Origin: an uncultured Nitrospira sp.
GTDB taxonomy: Bacteria; Nitrospirota; Nitrospiria; Nitrospirales; Nitrospiraceae
Length of the DNA stretch: 64,000 nt
Assembly (NCBI GenBank): GCA_902500825.1
Contig: CABVRX010000009.1
Location: 57,085 to 121,084 of the forward strand
Reading direction: 5' to 3'
This document shows, one piece after another, positions 7,902-17,851 of the stretch. A model generated the notes under the pieces. That model saw only the letters and a list, made by a program, of their open reading frames with translations. It was not told where the DNA came from and did no database searches. Position 1 is the first letter of the stretch; the number at the start of each line of letters is the position of its first letter. A program made the position numbers and the translations under genes.

Positions 7902-9187
7902 GCAGCCGGCTTCGCTATGGGAATCGTGAGATGAATGGAGAAGAGTCGCTCAGGATCTTGTCGTAGTCTGGCTTGGCGCAACAGGGTTTCCACTGATGGA
8001 GTCACGATTCCTTCGAACGAGAGCTCACCGTTCGTTATCACGGTGAGGGGTTTGGAGAAATCGATCAACGGCTCGTTCAGGAATAGACTATAGCGTTGAA
8101 CGTGCTCGGCCTTCACCTCGATGCGATTGTTTGCGGCAATCGATACGTCCAGCCTGGCATATTCCCGGCGCTTGATTCGTTCGTCACGTTTGTCCACCAA
8201 ATCGTCTGAAAATGCCGCAATCGAATCAGTCGCATCGAGGCGGACCCAGTTGAACGCTTGAAAGTGGCTCCCGTCACGCACGAGAGTCAGCCTTGTCGGC
8301 AGCGGTTCACGATGCCGGCTATTGAACCAGGCGATAATGTCCGGCAACTCCTCTCTGGGGAAATAGTGTCCGCCTGCCATGGGATGTTCACGTTGATGCT
8401 CGCGATACACATGGGGATAGCCGAGCGCATCCAGTTCTCGGGCGATCGAGCGGCTCAGGTCCACCGGCATCACCTGATCTTTGGCTCCATGAATGATATA
8501 GACGGGGGTGCTTCGAAGATTCGCTAAAAACGGCATCAACACATCATCCAATCCACTGGCCATGGGTGCGAGACCTGCAAACAATGGCGCATGATGCATC
8601 CCGATCAGCCACGCACCGATCCCGCCGTTCGACATGCCTGTGAGGAAAACCCGGTCAGGGTCGATATGATATCGTCGACGAAGTTGCCGGATGGTTTCCA
8701 GCACCAAGTCTTCTGCACGCCTGGTAAACCATGCGCCGGATGGATACGTAGGGCAGGCCAGGAGATACTCCTCCCCTAACCGCGGACGCCAGCGTTCCAA
8801 ATACTCTTCGCCGGTAAAGCCATACCCGTGCAGGCACACAAGCAAGGCATAGCGTTTCGAAGGCTGGTAGGTCGCCGGGATGAACAGAGACAGCGGATAG
8901 GTCTGCCCACGAATGACGATCTGTTCATCAGGAAGAGTCCCGATGGATTGGCTCTGGTAGGTTCGCTCGGCTCTTAAGATCTGAGAGATCGTTTCGACGG
9001 ACGCATTCCCATCGGAGAGAATAGCCTGCAGCAGACGTTCCGCCTCATCGCTGTCCTCGGTATCAATGTACCGTGACACGAGCGGAGCAAGACTCGTGAT
9101 GGCCGAAGCCGACACCTCTGCGAAGCTGAAGCTCATACCACCGGCAAGCAACACCGACAGCATGATCAACTTTATCCAGCCGATCAC
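7898..9187 (-). CDS. exported alpha/beta-hydrolase (esterase/peptidase family)
   Basis: The 429-residue protein has a signal peptide (about 1-25, ending SFAEVSASA) and an alpha/beta-hydrolase domain with the oxyanion segment LLVCLHGYG, the nucleophile elbow GMSNGG with S186, and a late IIHGAKDQVMPV segment carrying the acid and a GGHYF histidine. This is the prolyl-oligopeptidase / PHB-depolymerase-like group. A C-terminal beta-rich part (from about 300) could bind substrate. It probably hydrolyses an ester in the periplasm. It overlaps ribD and the next gene by four bases each. Confidence 0.82.
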   Translation of the reverse strand: MIGWIKLIMLSVLLAGGMSFSFAEVSASAITSLAPLVSRYIDTEDSDEAERLLQAILSDGNASVETISQILRAERTYQSQSIGTLPDEQIVIRGQTYPLSLFIPATYQPSKRYALLVCLHGYGFTGEEYLERWRPRLGEEYLLACPTYPSGAWFTRRAEDLVLETIRQLRRRYHIDPDRVFLTGMSNGGIGAWLIGMHHAPLFAGLAPMASGLDDVLMPFLANLRSTPVYIIHGAKDQVMPVDLSRSIARELDALGYPHVYREHQREHPMAGGHYFPREELPDIIAWFNSRHREPLPTRLTLVRDGSHFQAFNWVRLDATDSIAAFSDDLVDKRDERIKRREYARLDVSIAANNRIEVKAEHVQRYSLFLNEPLIDFSKPLTVITNGELSFEGIVTPSVETLLRQARLRQDPERLFSIHLTIPIAKPAA

Positions 9188-10302
9188 AAATCTCCTTCCA
9201 GCACCACGTCATCGCCGACGAATCGTGTCACCACATGCCGTACCTCGATCGCACCTGCAAGGCGTGCCGGACTTTCTCCCCCGATCACTCCCTTGGCATT
9301 TCGGCCGCCGAGAAGCAGCGGCGCCATGTAGAGGCGAATATGATCGACCAACTTAGCTTTTAGCATCGCCGCATTGACCTCGCCGCCCCCCTCCACGAGC
9401 AAGGATGTGATACCGCGCCGCCCGAGTTGCTGGAGCAAAACAGGTAACGAAACACGGCCATGTTGGGCGGGCAACGTCAGGATCTCGATGCCAGCCTTTT
9501 CCAGGACCGATCGTCGAGCTGCTGAGGCCGCAGCAGTGGTGGCAATAATCGTTTTGGCCTTGTCCTGTTGCATCAGGGCTTGTGCCTCGGACGGAGTGCG
9601 CAGCCGGCTATCGACCACAATGCGAAGAGGCTGCCGCAAGGCCAATTTTTCGAGTCGCGGACCCGTTCTTGCCGTCAGTGCCGGATCATCAACCAAAACG
9701 GTGTTTACCCCTATCAAGACGGCATCAACATAGCAGCGAAGTTGATGCACCTCCAGGCGAGACGGCACGCTCGTAATCCATCGCGATTCCCCTGTTGCCG
9801 TGGCCAGCTTTCCATCAAGCGTCATGCCGGCCTTGAGCGTCACATAGGGACGGCCGGTTTTCATCCAATGGCAATAGGCCTTGTTCAGTTCTTCGGCCTC
9901 AGCGCGAGCGACTCCGATCGTGACGGAGAGTCCGGCCCGCCGAAGCGCTGCAGCTCCTTTTCCCTTAACCAACGGATTCGGATCCTGCATCGCAATCACC
10001 ACACGGCGGACGCCTGAGCGAAGGATGCCTGGAACGCAAGGGGGAGTTTGTTTTTTGAGATGGCCACAGGGCTCAAGCGTCACGTACAACGTAGCGCCTT
10101 GAGAACGCTTCCCTGCCTGTCGTAACGCGAGAATTTCTGCGTGAGGAGTTCCGGGTCGGAGATGAAAACCTTGCCCGATAATTCTACCGCGACGAACCAC
10201 TACGGCTCCGACCATCGGATTCGGGCTCGTCGTTCCCTGGCCCTTCGCGGCCAAGCGAAGGGCCAGGGTCATGTAGCGAAAGTCCTGAACGAGGCTGATC
10301 AC
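9184..10302 (-). CDS. ribD: bifunctional pyrimidine deaminase/reductase RibD
   Basis: RibD performs the deamination and reduction steps after GTP cyclohydrolase II in riboflavin synthesis. The N-terminal cytidine-deaminase-like domain has the zinc site H54-A-E56, C79 and C89 (PHAE and EPCGHLKKQTPPC), and the C-terminal half is the NADPH reductase (KAGMTLDGKLAT, SLLVEGGGEVNA). I choose the GTG at 10302 because it forms GTGA with the ppdK stop and gives 372 residues, the usual length; the ATG at 10272 is the alternative. Its partner ribE lies 3.5 kb downstream behind four unrelated genes. Confidence 0.95.
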   Translation of the reverse strand: MISLVQDFRYMTLALRLAAKGQGTTSPNPMVGAVVVRRGRIIGQGFHLRPGTPHAEILALRQAGKRSQGATLYVTLEPCGHLKKQTPPCVPGILRSGVRRVVIAMQDPNPLVKGKGAAALRRAGLSVTIGVARAEAEELNKAYCHWMKTGRPYVTLKAGMTLDGKLATATGESRWITSVPSRLEVHQLRCYVDAVLIGVNTVLVDDPALTARTGPRLEKLALRQPLRIVVDSRLRTPSEAQALMQQDKAKTIIATTAAASAARRSVLEKAGIEILTLPAQHGRVSLPVLLQQLGRRGITSLLVEGGGEVNAAMLKAKLVDHIRLYMAPLLLGGRNAKGVIGGESPARLAGAIEVRHVVTRFVGDDVVLEGDL

Positions 10303-13097
10303 CGTGCCTTGCGGGTCGCACGGGACCGACGAGCATGTGGCCGAGACTTCGTCGGCTTGGCCCGTGATGCCTTCGTGGAACTGTTTGCTCTTTTCGTATC
10401 TTCCTCGGCCAGAGCCGCATGGGCGGCAGCCAACCGAGCAATCGCCACACGGTAGGGCGAACAGCTCACGTAATCCAAGCCGACTTGATGACAAAACTCC
10501 ACGGAACTTGGATCGCCTCCATGCTCACCGCATATGCCTAGTTTGATATCGGGCCTGGTTGTACGGCCTCCGACAATCGCCTGTTGCATCAACGCTCCAA
10601 CACCTTCCCGATCCAATACGGCAAAAGGATCCGACTCCATGATGCCGACGGTTCGGTAATGGTCGATGAACTTGGCCGCATCGTCGCGCGAGAACCCAAA
10701 TGTCGTTTGCGTCAAATCGTTGGTCCCGAACGAAAAGAACTCGGCTTCCTTGGCGATATGTTCGGCAGTGACGGCCGCGCGCGGCAATTCGATCATCGTC
10801 CCGATCAGGTACGACAGTTTCACGTCGTAGCGTTTCATCGTCTCTTGAGCCACTTCGCGGATCAAATCTTTCTGCGACTTCATCTCCGAGACCATGCCGA
10901 CGAGCGGAATCATGATCTCCGGTACAATTTTGACGCCCTCTTTCGCCAATTCGCAGGCGGCCTCCATGATCGCCCTCGCCTGCATGCGCGTGATCTCCGG
11001 CATCGTAATTCCCAATCGGCATCCACGAAGACCGAGCATCGGATTGAACTCATGAAGTTCTTCGACCCGCGCGAGAAGCCGCCGCTGCTCTTCCAGCTTT
11101 GCCCCGTCATTCCCTGTCAATTCCAACTGCGCGATCTCGACCATGAGTTCTTCCCGCTTGGGCAGGAACTCATGGAGCGGTGGATCCAGCAGACGAATCG
11201 TCACCGGATAGCCTTTCATCTCTCGATAGAGCCCGACAAAGTCTTGTTTCTGCAGCGGCAACAACTGATCCAGGTACTTTTCACGCTCCTCTTTCGTTCT
11301 GGCCAAAATCATCTTCTGCATGATCAGAATACGATCCTCGGCGAAAAACATGTGCTCGGTCCGGCAGAGACCAATACCCTCCGCCCCGAAGCCTCTGGCA
11401 ATGTTGGCCTGGTCCGGCACATCGGCGTTGGCACGGACGCGAAGTTTACGGAAACTGTCGGCCCAGGACAGGATCGTGGCGAACCGTTGATACTTGTCCG
11501 ACTGCTTGGGATCGAGCTTCCCTTGAATCACTTGAATGATCTCGGATTCAACGACTGGAATATCGCCCTCATACACATTACCGGTCGATCCATTGATCGA
11601 GAGATATTCCCCTTCCTTAAACGTCTTGGCGCCGATCTTCACGGTCTGGCTATCGAGCACTTCGACGGCTTCACAGCCTGCGACGCAGACCTTGCCCATC
11701 TGCCGCGCCACCACGGCGGCATGAGACGTCATCCCACCACGCGCCGTCAAAAATCCTGCCGCCGCGTTCATCCCGTGGATATCATCCGGACTGGTTTCCT
11801 GTCTGACCAGCACGACTCGATTGCCGGCCGCCCTCAGTTCAACCGCACGGTCTGGATTGAGTGCGATCTTGCCTGCCGCCGCGCCGGGCCCAGCCGGCAA
11901 CCCCTTGCCGAGCGGGTTCGATTTCGACTCTTCTTTTGTGTCGAAAATCGGGTAGAGATACTGTGCAAGCTGGTCGGCTCCGATACGTTGCACGGCTTCC
12001 TGTTTCGAGATCACCCCTTCTTTTACCATGTCGACCGCGATCTTGACTGCCGCGATTCCCGTCCGTTTTCCGACGCGGGTCTGTAACATGTAGAGCTTGC
12101 CCTCTTGGATCGTGAATTCGAGGTCAAGCATGTCACGGTAGTGTTTCTCGAGCTTCTTATAGGTATGTTCGAGTTCCTTGTAGGCCTCCGGAACGTTTTT
12201 CGATAACGCGCTCACCGGCAGAGGCGTTCTGATTCCGGCAACGACATCCTCGCCCTGAGCGTTCATCAAACATTCACCGAAGAATGCTCGATCCCCTGAA
12301 CTCGGGCTTCGCGTAAATGCGACGCCGGTCCCGCTTGTTTCTCCCATATTCCCGAACACCATCGCCACCACGTTGATCGCCGTTCCCCAAGAATCGGGAA
12401 TGCTGTACAACCGGCGGTAGGTAATCGCGCGGGCGCCGAACCAAGAGGAAAATACCGCATTGATTGCCAATCGGAGCTGTTCCAGCGGCTCATCCGGAAA
12501 GTCTTTTTTCGTTTCTTCTTTGATGAGGGCCTTGAAACTCGCCACTAATTCGCGGAGGTGCCTGGCATCCAAATGGGTTTCATGCGCGACACCGACTTCC
12601 GTCTTCTTGTGTTTGAGAATCGCTTCGAAATGCTCGCGCGGCACGCCCATCACGATACTGCCGAACATCGATACAAATCGTCGGTAACTGTCCTGGGCAA
12701 AGCGATCGTTACGCGTCTTGGCCGCGAGGCCCTCGACCGTCTTGGTCGTCAGCCCCACGTTCAACACCGTGTCCATCATGCCCGGCATCGAGGCGCGGGC
12801 TCCGGATCGCACCGAAACCAGCAGGGGCCGTTCAGGGTTCCCAAAGCCCATCCCCATCGACCGTTCCACCCGTTTGAGGGCTTGTAACGTGGCATCCCAC
12901 ATCCCGTGAGGATATTGCTTGCCGATCCTGTAATACTCGACGCAGGCTTCGGTAGAAATCGTAAACCCGGGCGGGACTGAGATACCCAAATTGGTCATCT
13001 CGGCCAACCCTGCGCCCTTTCCGCCGAGCAGCTCCTTCATGTTCGACGTGCCCTCGGCTTTGCCGTCGCCGAAATAGTAGACGTATTTCTTTGCCAC
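10299..13097 (-). CDS. ppdK: pyruvate phosphate dikinase
   Basis: PpdK interconverts pyruvate, ATP and Pi with PEP, AMP and PPi, and in an autotroph using acetyl-CoA-based fixation it feeds gluconeogenesis. The GTG at 13097 follows AAGGAGAC and gives 932 residues. N-terminal ATP-grasp sequence (KYVYYFGDG, GGKGAGLAEM), the swivelling phosphohistidine H459 in GGMTSHAAVVAR, and the PEP/pyruvate TIM barrel with GTNDLTQTTFG and C879 are all present. After the barrel there is an unusual tail of about 35 residues rich in K, R and S, not part of the usual enzyme. The gene is coupled to ribD. Confidence 0.96.
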   Translation of the reverse strand: MAKKYVYYFGDGKAEGTSNMKELLGGKGAGLAEMTNLGISVPPGFTISTEACVEYYRIGKQYPHGMWDATLQALKRVERSMGMGFGNPERPLLVSVRSGARASMPGMMDTVLNVGLTTKTVEGLAAKTRNDRFAQDSYRRFVSMFGSIVMGVPREHFEAILKHKKTEVGVAHETHLDARHLRELVASFKALIKEETKKDFPDEPLEQLRLAINAVFSSWFGARAITYRRLYSIPDSWGTAINVVAMVFGNMGETSGTGVAFTRSPSSGDRAFFGECLMNAQGEDVVAGIRTPLPVSALSKNVPEAYKELEHTYKKLEKHYRDMLDLEFTIQEGKLYMLQTRVGKRTGIAAVKIAVDMVKEGVISKQEAVQRIGADQLAQYLYPIFDTKEESKSNPLGKGLPAGPGAAAGKIALNPDRAVELRAAGNRVVLVRQETSPDDIHGMNAAAGFLTARGGMTSHAAVVARQMGKVCVAGCEAVEVLDSQTVKIGAKTFKEGEYLSINGSTGNVYEGDIPVVESEIIQVIQGKLDPKQSDKYQRFATILSWADSFRKLRVRANADVPDQANIARGFGAEGIGLCRTEHMFFAEDRILIMQKMILARTKEEREKYLDQLLPLQKQDFVGLYREMKGYPVTIRLLDPPLHEFLPKREELMVEIAQLELTGNDGAKLEEQRRLLARVEELHEFNPMLGLRGCRLGITMPEITRMQARAIMEAACELAKEGVKIVPEIMIPLVGMVSEMKSQKDLIREVAQETMKRYDVKLSYLIGTMIELPRAAVTAEHIAKEAEFFSFGTNDLTQTTFGFSRDDAAKFIDHYRTVGIMESDPFAVLDREGVGALMQQAIVGGRTTRPDIKLGICGEHGGDPSSVEFCHQVGLDYVSCSPYRVAIARLAAAHAALAEEDTKRANSSTKASRAKPTKSRPHARRSRATRKAR

Positions 13098-13126
13098 GTG
13101 ACGTCTCCTTCCAGGAAAAGTGCGTA

Positions 13127-13618
13127 TCAATGAGCGGGCGACACGCGACGGCCGTCGGTTGATTCCAGACGGAGCCGATAGCGGTTCACCAAAAACCACT
13201 TCGCCCTCACGCCACCGATGATAATCGCGGTAACAAAAAACATCAGCATCAATAACCGATAGTCAGCTTGAATACCTTCATCGACATAGTACTGACCATC
13301 AAGCCCCTTCTTAAGTTTCGTGTCAGGCTGGAGATAATGGGGCTTTCCACTCGGGTCGGAGAGATTAAGCCATTCCGAACAGAGCCGAACCGGTTCATTC
13401 GCTCCGGGCACTGTCTGCCACGTGAGTCGAAGGCATACGTCCTGCTTGGCATTGAAAAAATCGGGCGTCTTGACCAAGTCGTCCAGATTAATGCCGCTGA
13501 GCGCGAGCCCGGCAAAGAGAATGGCATTACAGAGCACCACCAGAGCCAGCGAGACCGCCAGAGAAAATCGCCGGATCTTGTCCGCCCGACGTCGGCTGTC
13601 CGTCATCGGCTGATCCAT
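13127..13618 (-). CDS. two-helix membrane protein of unknown function
   Basis: The 163-residue product starts at an ATG with GGAGGTG upstream. It has two transmembrane stretches (about 19-42 and 121-141), with about 75 residues between that are probably periplasmic and include two cysteines (KQDVCLRLTW, PVRLCSEWL) that could form a disulfide. The C-terminal tail is basic and cytoplasmic. It lies between glyS and ppdK on the same strand, 29 bases before the ppdK GTG. I do not recognise a family. Confidence 0.7.
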   Translation of the reverse strand: MDQPMTDSRRRADKIRRFSLAVSLALVVLCNAILFAGLALSGINLDDLVKTPDFFNAKQDVCLRLTWQTVPGANEPVRLCSEWLNLSDPSGKPHYLQPDTKLKKGLDGQYYVDEGIQADYRLLMLMFFVTAIIIGGVRAKWFLVNRYRLRLESTDGRRVSPAH

Positions 13619-13680
13619 GGCACCTCCAGTCTTGCCTCACATCTCGCCGGCAGGATGCCTGTCTCTTAGCCCGATTTGAC

Positions 13681-15870
13681 CTACCGTCCTTGTACCACAA
13701 TCTGGGAAAAGTCTGCGAATGACATGAATAGCTCATCGACTTCTTTGAGCAGCGACAACCGGTTACTGCGGATAGCCTTATCGTCTGCATTCACCATCAC
13801 AGCTTCGAAAAAGGCGTCGACGGCCGGCTTAAGACCCACCAGCGCGTCTAATGCCTGGCTGTACTCGCCGGCTTTAACCGAAGCCTCTACACGGCCACGT
13901 TCGTTCTCTACGGCTTTGTGGAGCGCTGATTCGGCGGCATCCTGAAACCGCGCCTCGTCTACCGGTTCCGGGGTCCATTGTTCCTTCTCGACAAGCCGGT
14001 GTGCCCGCTTGAAACCCACGATCAGGGAATCGAACTCCGGCTTCTTCGTGACGACTTCGAGCACCTTCATTTTCTGGACAAGATCCACAAGGTCAATCAC
14101 CTTGTCATGAGCCGGCTTCAAGACTGACTCGATGACATCGTCGCGCAATGCATGCACGACCCGACTATAATGTCGAACCCGCTCAAAAATGAACTCCGTG
14201 ATGAGCCGACGTCCTTCCAGTTTCAATCCCGATGCGCTTTTGAACCCATCCTTCGTCACAATGTCCATCGCGTAATCGATACATGTTCCGAGATCGATTT
14301 GAAGTTTCCCTTCAATTACGATCCTCACGATCGCAGTGGCGTGACGGCGCAATGCAAAGGGATCTTCCGATCCGGTCGGTACGATCCCGACATGGAAAAA
14401 CGCGGCAATGGAATCCAGTCGATCTGCCAGGGAAAGAATCTGCCCCGCCAACGTCCTGGGCAACTCTCCTTCAATCGCTTTGGGAAGATACTGATCTCGA
14501 ATGGCCTGAGCTACATCAGTCGATTCTCCGTCATGCAGGGCATACTCGCCACCCATAATGCCTTGCAATTCTGGGAATTCGCCCACAATGCCGGTCACGA
14601 GATCGGCTTTGGATAAAGACGCCGCCCGATCGCAAACCTGTCGGAGCTCATCTTGACCAGGATACAGATGACCAGCCATGAAGCCGGCCAGCTTTTTCAC
14701 CCGCTCCTGTTTCTGCGCCATCGTACCGAGTTTGTGGTGGAAGGTAACCCCGGTGAGTTTTTTCCCTCGTTCCTCCAGCTTCACTTTTCGGTCTTCGTCG
14801 AAAAAGAACTTCGCATCCGCCAGCCGTGCCGCCAATACCCGCTCGTTCCCTGTCCGAATGAGCGACATATTTTTTGGTTCATTGTTGGCAACGGCAATGA
14901 AATGCGGCGCCAGTCTGCCGGACTTCTTATCCCTGAGTGAGAAAAATCCCTGATGTTCTTTCATTGAGGTGATAAGAATTTCCGACGGGACTTCCAGATA
15001 GGCGTCCTTGAACGAGCCGATGACCGAGATGGGCTGCTCCGTCGAATACACCGCCTGGTCGAGCAAGGCTTCGTCTTCGTTCAACTGAAATCCGGTCTTG
15101 TGGCAAATGGCGGCGATCTGTTCCTCGATCAGTTTGCGGCGGCGCTGCGGGTCCACAATGACACCCTGACGCTCCAATGTACTGATATAGGAAGCGGTAT
15201 CTCGAACGGATACCCACTTCCCCGCGCCCAAGACCCGATGGCCTTTGGTCTGATTCGATGCTTTGATGCCCGCTGCTTCGATAGAAATCACCGAGCCTCC
15301 CAAGAGCGACACTATCCACCGGATCGGACGGGCGAAGCGCACACCGGTTTCATTCCATTTCATCGCCTTGGGAAACGCGAGGCCCAACACCAGTTGCGGC
15401 AGCGTATCGATCAGCACGTTGACAGCCGGACGGCCTTCTTCACGTTTCACCACAAAAAGGTATTCGCCTTTCGGAGTTTGACGAACTTGAAGTTCCTGAA
15501 CGGAGACACCATGGCCTGCGGCAAATCCTAATGCAGCTCTGGTCGGCTGACCGGTTTGATCGAACGCGACGGCTTTCGACGGCCCCATCGCTTCTTTCGT
15601 CATGGAAGCCTGTCTTGCCGCCAAACCATCGACCACGATCGTCAGTCGGCGCGGTGTGCCCATGGTGCGGATCGACTGAAACGTGAGCCGCTGACTGTTC
15701 AATAGACGTTCGGCTGATTCCTTGAGCGACGCCAGCGCGGGAATAATGAACTGATAGGGCAGTTCTTCCACCCCGATTTCCAGCAGCAACTCGGCCACGG
15801 TCGGCGTGGGAGTCCCGCTGCCTTTCCTCGGCCTGGCACTTCGACGTCCTGCTTTCTTTAGAGTCGCCAT
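13681..15870 (-). CDS. glyS: glycyl-tRNA synthetase beta subunit
   Basis: This subunit of the bacterial alpha2beta2-type enzyme handles tRNA recognition and editing-like functions for charging tRNA-Gly. The 729-residue product carries the family's N-terminal LLLEIGVEELP motif (about 26-36), the central HD-type region, GGEYALHDGES, and a C-terminal anticodon-binding helical part (DALVGLKPAVDAFFEAVMV with VNADD next). A Lys/Arg-rich N-terminal extension of about 20 residues precedes the motif. It follows glyQ by six bases. The heterotetrameric form is typical of many bacteria. Confidence 0.96.
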   Translation of the reverse strand: MATLKKAGRRSARPRKGSGTPTPTVAELLLEIGVEELPYQFIIPALASLKESAERLLNSQRLTFQSIRTMGTPRRLTIVVDGLAARQASMTKEAMGPSKAVAFDQTGQPTRAALGFAAGHGVSVQELQVRQTPKGEYLFVVKREEGRPAVNVLIDTLPQLVLGLAFPKAMKWNETGVRFARPIRWIVSLLGGSVISIEAAGIKASNQTKGHRVLGAGKWVSVRDTASYISTLERQGVIVDPQRRRKLIEEQIAAICHKTGFQLNEDEALLDQAVYSTEQPISVIGSFKDAYLEVPSEILITSMKEHQGFFSLRDKKSGRLAPHFIAVANNEPKNMSLIRTGNERVLAARLADAKFFFDEDRKVKLEERGKKLTGVTFHHKLGTMAQKQERVKKLAGFMAGHLYPGQDELRQVCDRAASLSKADLVTGIVGEFPELQGIMGGEYALHDGESTDVAQAIRDQYLPKAIEGELPRTLAGQILSLADRLDSIAAFFHVGIVPTGSEDPFALRRHATAIVRIVIEGKLQIDLGTCIDYAMDIVTKDGFKSASGLKLEGRRLITEFIFERVRHYSRVVHALRDDVIESVLKPAHDKVIDLVDLVQKMKVLEVVTKKPEFDSLIVGFKRAHRLVEKEQWTPEPVDEARFQDAAESALHKAVENERGRVEASVKAGEYSQALDALVGLKPAVDAFFEAVMVNADDKAIRSNRLSLLKEVDELFMSFADFSQIVVQGR

Positions 15871-15876
15871 AACCGA

Positions 15877-16812
15877 TTACGTTCGGCCTGCTCCGGTCTT
15901 TAAGCGAGAGCTGCCCACCTTCACGACTCTGTTCTCGCGATCCAACAGTGGATGGCCCATTGCTGCCCGCTCCTCGATATAGCGTTCGGCGCATTGCCTT
16001 GCCAGTGCCCGAACCCGAGCGATGTAGCCGGTTCGCTCCGCGACGCTGATCGCCCCCCTGGCATCAAGGAGGTTGAACAGATGGGACGATTTGATGCAGT
16101 AGTCATAGGCAGGCAACGTCAGGCGCCGGTCCGTTTGGGCAAGCAATCGCTTGCACTCCGTTTCGTTCGCCTGAAAGCCCTGCATGAGCATCGTGATATC
16201 CGCTTCCTCGAAATTGTAGCGCGACCCTTGCACCTCGGTTTCGTGGTGAATATCCCTATACGAAACCTTGTCGGTCCAGGCAAGATCAAAGACGTTGTCT
16301 ACTCCCTGCAGGTACATGGCGATGCGCTCCGTCCCGTAGGTGATTTCGCCGGTGATCGGGCTTAATTCAATCCCGCCGATCTCCTGAAAGTACGTAAACT
16401 GAGTGATCTCCATCCCGTCCAGTCTCACTTCCCACCCAAGTCCCCACGCACCCAGCGTCGGCGACTCCCAATCATCTTGGATGAAGCGAATGTCATGCTC
16501 CTTGGGATTGATCCCCAGCTTGGCCAAACTCTCCAGATACAGTTCCTGGATGTTCTCGGGGGCCGGTTTCAAGACGACCTGGTACTGATAATAATGCTGC
16601 ATGCGGTTGGGATTTTCACCATAACGGCCATCCGTCGGACGTCGGCAGGGCTGTGCATAGGCCGCCCGCCATGGCTCCGGCCCGAGTGAGCGCAGAAACG
16701 TAGCCGGATGAAATGTCCCGGCGCCCATTTCCATGTCATAGGGTTGATGAACGACACAACCGTGATCGGCCCAGAATCGATGGAGGGCAAGAATCAGTTC
16801 TTGGAACGTCAC
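15877..16812 (-). CDS. glyQ: glycyl-tRNA synthetase alpha subunit
   Basis: The catalytic class II subunit activates glycine with ATP. The 311-residue product starts [19 protein letters not shown] and shows family motifs: [11 protein letters not shown], the [19 protein letters not shown]-site segment, [17 protein letters not shown], and [14 protein letters not shown]. The length and full motif set match the family. It is the first gene of the minus-strand run ending at ribE, so its promoter should lie in 16813-16950. Confidence 0.97.
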   Translation of the reverse strand: MTFQELILALHRFWADHGCVVHQPYDMEMGAGTFHPATFLRSLGPEPWRAAYAQPCRRPTDGRYGENPNRMQHYYQYQVVLKPAPENIQELYLESLAKLGINPKEHDIRFIQDDWESPTLGAWGLGWEVRLDGMEITQFTYFQEIGGIELSPITGEITYGTERIAMYLQGVDNVFDLAWTDKVSYRDIHHETEVQGSRYNFEEADITMLMQGFQANETECKRLLAQTDRRLTLPAYDYCIKSSHLFNLLDARGAISVAERTGYIARVRALARQCAERYIEERAAMGHPLLDRENRVVKVGSSRLKTGAGRT

Positions 16813-17249
16813 AGAACCTACAGCCTGGTCAGGTGAGATGATTAGATGTTCACTTTAAGAGATAGCCGATCAAGCTAGCAAGAATGCTTTTCTCCTGTCA
16901 AGAAACCAGCCCCTCTAGATCAATGACCTGCACTTTGAGAATCGCGTCTCTTCCCAACCAGCATCTCCCGCTAGAGATATCGCCTCAAGAGTCACCACAT
17001 CCCATACACTGTATACATTCTGATCCTCCTCGATATCCGATCAGATACTCCCTCGGCGTTTGCTGCAGACATTCACTTACCATACTCCACAGATTTGATG
17101 ATGGTCTACGATACGCTGCCAGGCAAGCTGCTTGCTAGTTGACTCTACGTACATGCATCGGTACGCTCGTACTAAACCAACGGCTGGATGCAGAATGCTT
17201 CGCGAGTTGAACTCCGTCAGCGCTCGGTGCTCAAAATGACAGAGAAGGA
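16813..17249. other. intergenic region, no gene seen
   Basis: About 440 bases separate glyQ (minus) from a truncated plus-strand gene. The region must hold the glyQ promoter; a TGTCAA near 16896 would be a minus-strand TTGACA, but no good -10 is paired with it. No RNA gene or repeat was recognised. Confidence 0.5.
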
Positions 17250-17528
17250 ATGGTCATGCGAAGAATACAGGCTTTTCTCACGCTCATTCCTGGTTTGGCC
17301 TTACTGACAGGGTATGTGGCCCTGACGGAAGCACCGGCAGTCGCCGCCGGGGGCAAGCCCGCCCCTTCAACATTTCACTATGGCAAACATCTGACGGATG
17401 CCGAGCTGGTTGGAGCGGAGATTTGGTTCAACGCCACGGCCGGCAACGCACGCTTCTTTACCTACGTCTATCAGCAACGGCGCGGCGCCGCATGTATTTC
17501 GAGTTATCGAAACTTCGACACGACATGA
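17250..17528 (+). pseudogene. truncated secreted protein, N-terminal fragment
   Basis: The 92-residue frame begins after GAGAAGGA and has a signal peptide (about 1-32, ending PAVAAGG). It then carries a segment (ELVGAEIWFNATAGNARFF, TYVYQQR) that resembles the start of larger exported proteins of Nitrospira, which continue well past this point. Here the sequence loses that character after YQQR and ends within 20 residues. I infer a remnant of a longer exported, perhaps cytochrome-related, protein. It may still be translated. The family identification is from memory and uncertain. Confidence 0.5.
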
Positions 17529-17599
17529 ACGCGGTACCGCACTATGAGCCGACTGGGGATGAAACGTTTTGATGGTTTCTTTACTCTAACCGACATGCA

Positions 17600-17851
17600 C
17601 TATTTGGCAATCCTTGTCGGCAGGACCGCGATGCCTTCGGCTTCAGCCGCCTTGCGTAGATCCTTATCTAGTGTGGCCAACGGCAACCCTAGACGCATGG
17701 CTAACTCAAGGTACGCCGCATCATAGCTGCTCAATTTGTGTCTTCGCCCTAACGCAAGTGTGGTGGTCGTGGCATGGTGTTCGGTCTCTTTGTTGGCTTC
17801 ATGCTCAAAAAACCAGGTCCTGGTGACTGAACAATCGAGGACAAAGTTCAT
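17600..17851 (-). pseudogene. VapC-type PIN toxin with its middle deleted
   Basis: PIN-domain toxins are Mg-dependent RNases of about 130 residues. This 83-residue frame keeps the N-terminus with the first acidic residue (MNFVLDCSVTRTWFFE, D6) and the C-terminal part (LSSYDAAYLELAMRLG and LATLDKDLRKAA) with two more aspartates, but the joining segment HHATTTTLALG replaces the middle that holds the conserved glutamate and two helices. It should be inactive. Its ATG overlaps the antitoxin stop (ATGA), as in intact vapBC pairs. Confidence 0.75.

Noticed and set aside
16813..17000. Glycine riboswitch or T-box before glyQ.
   Set aside because: No TGGGA-type T-box bulge or tandem glycine aptamer motifs recognised.
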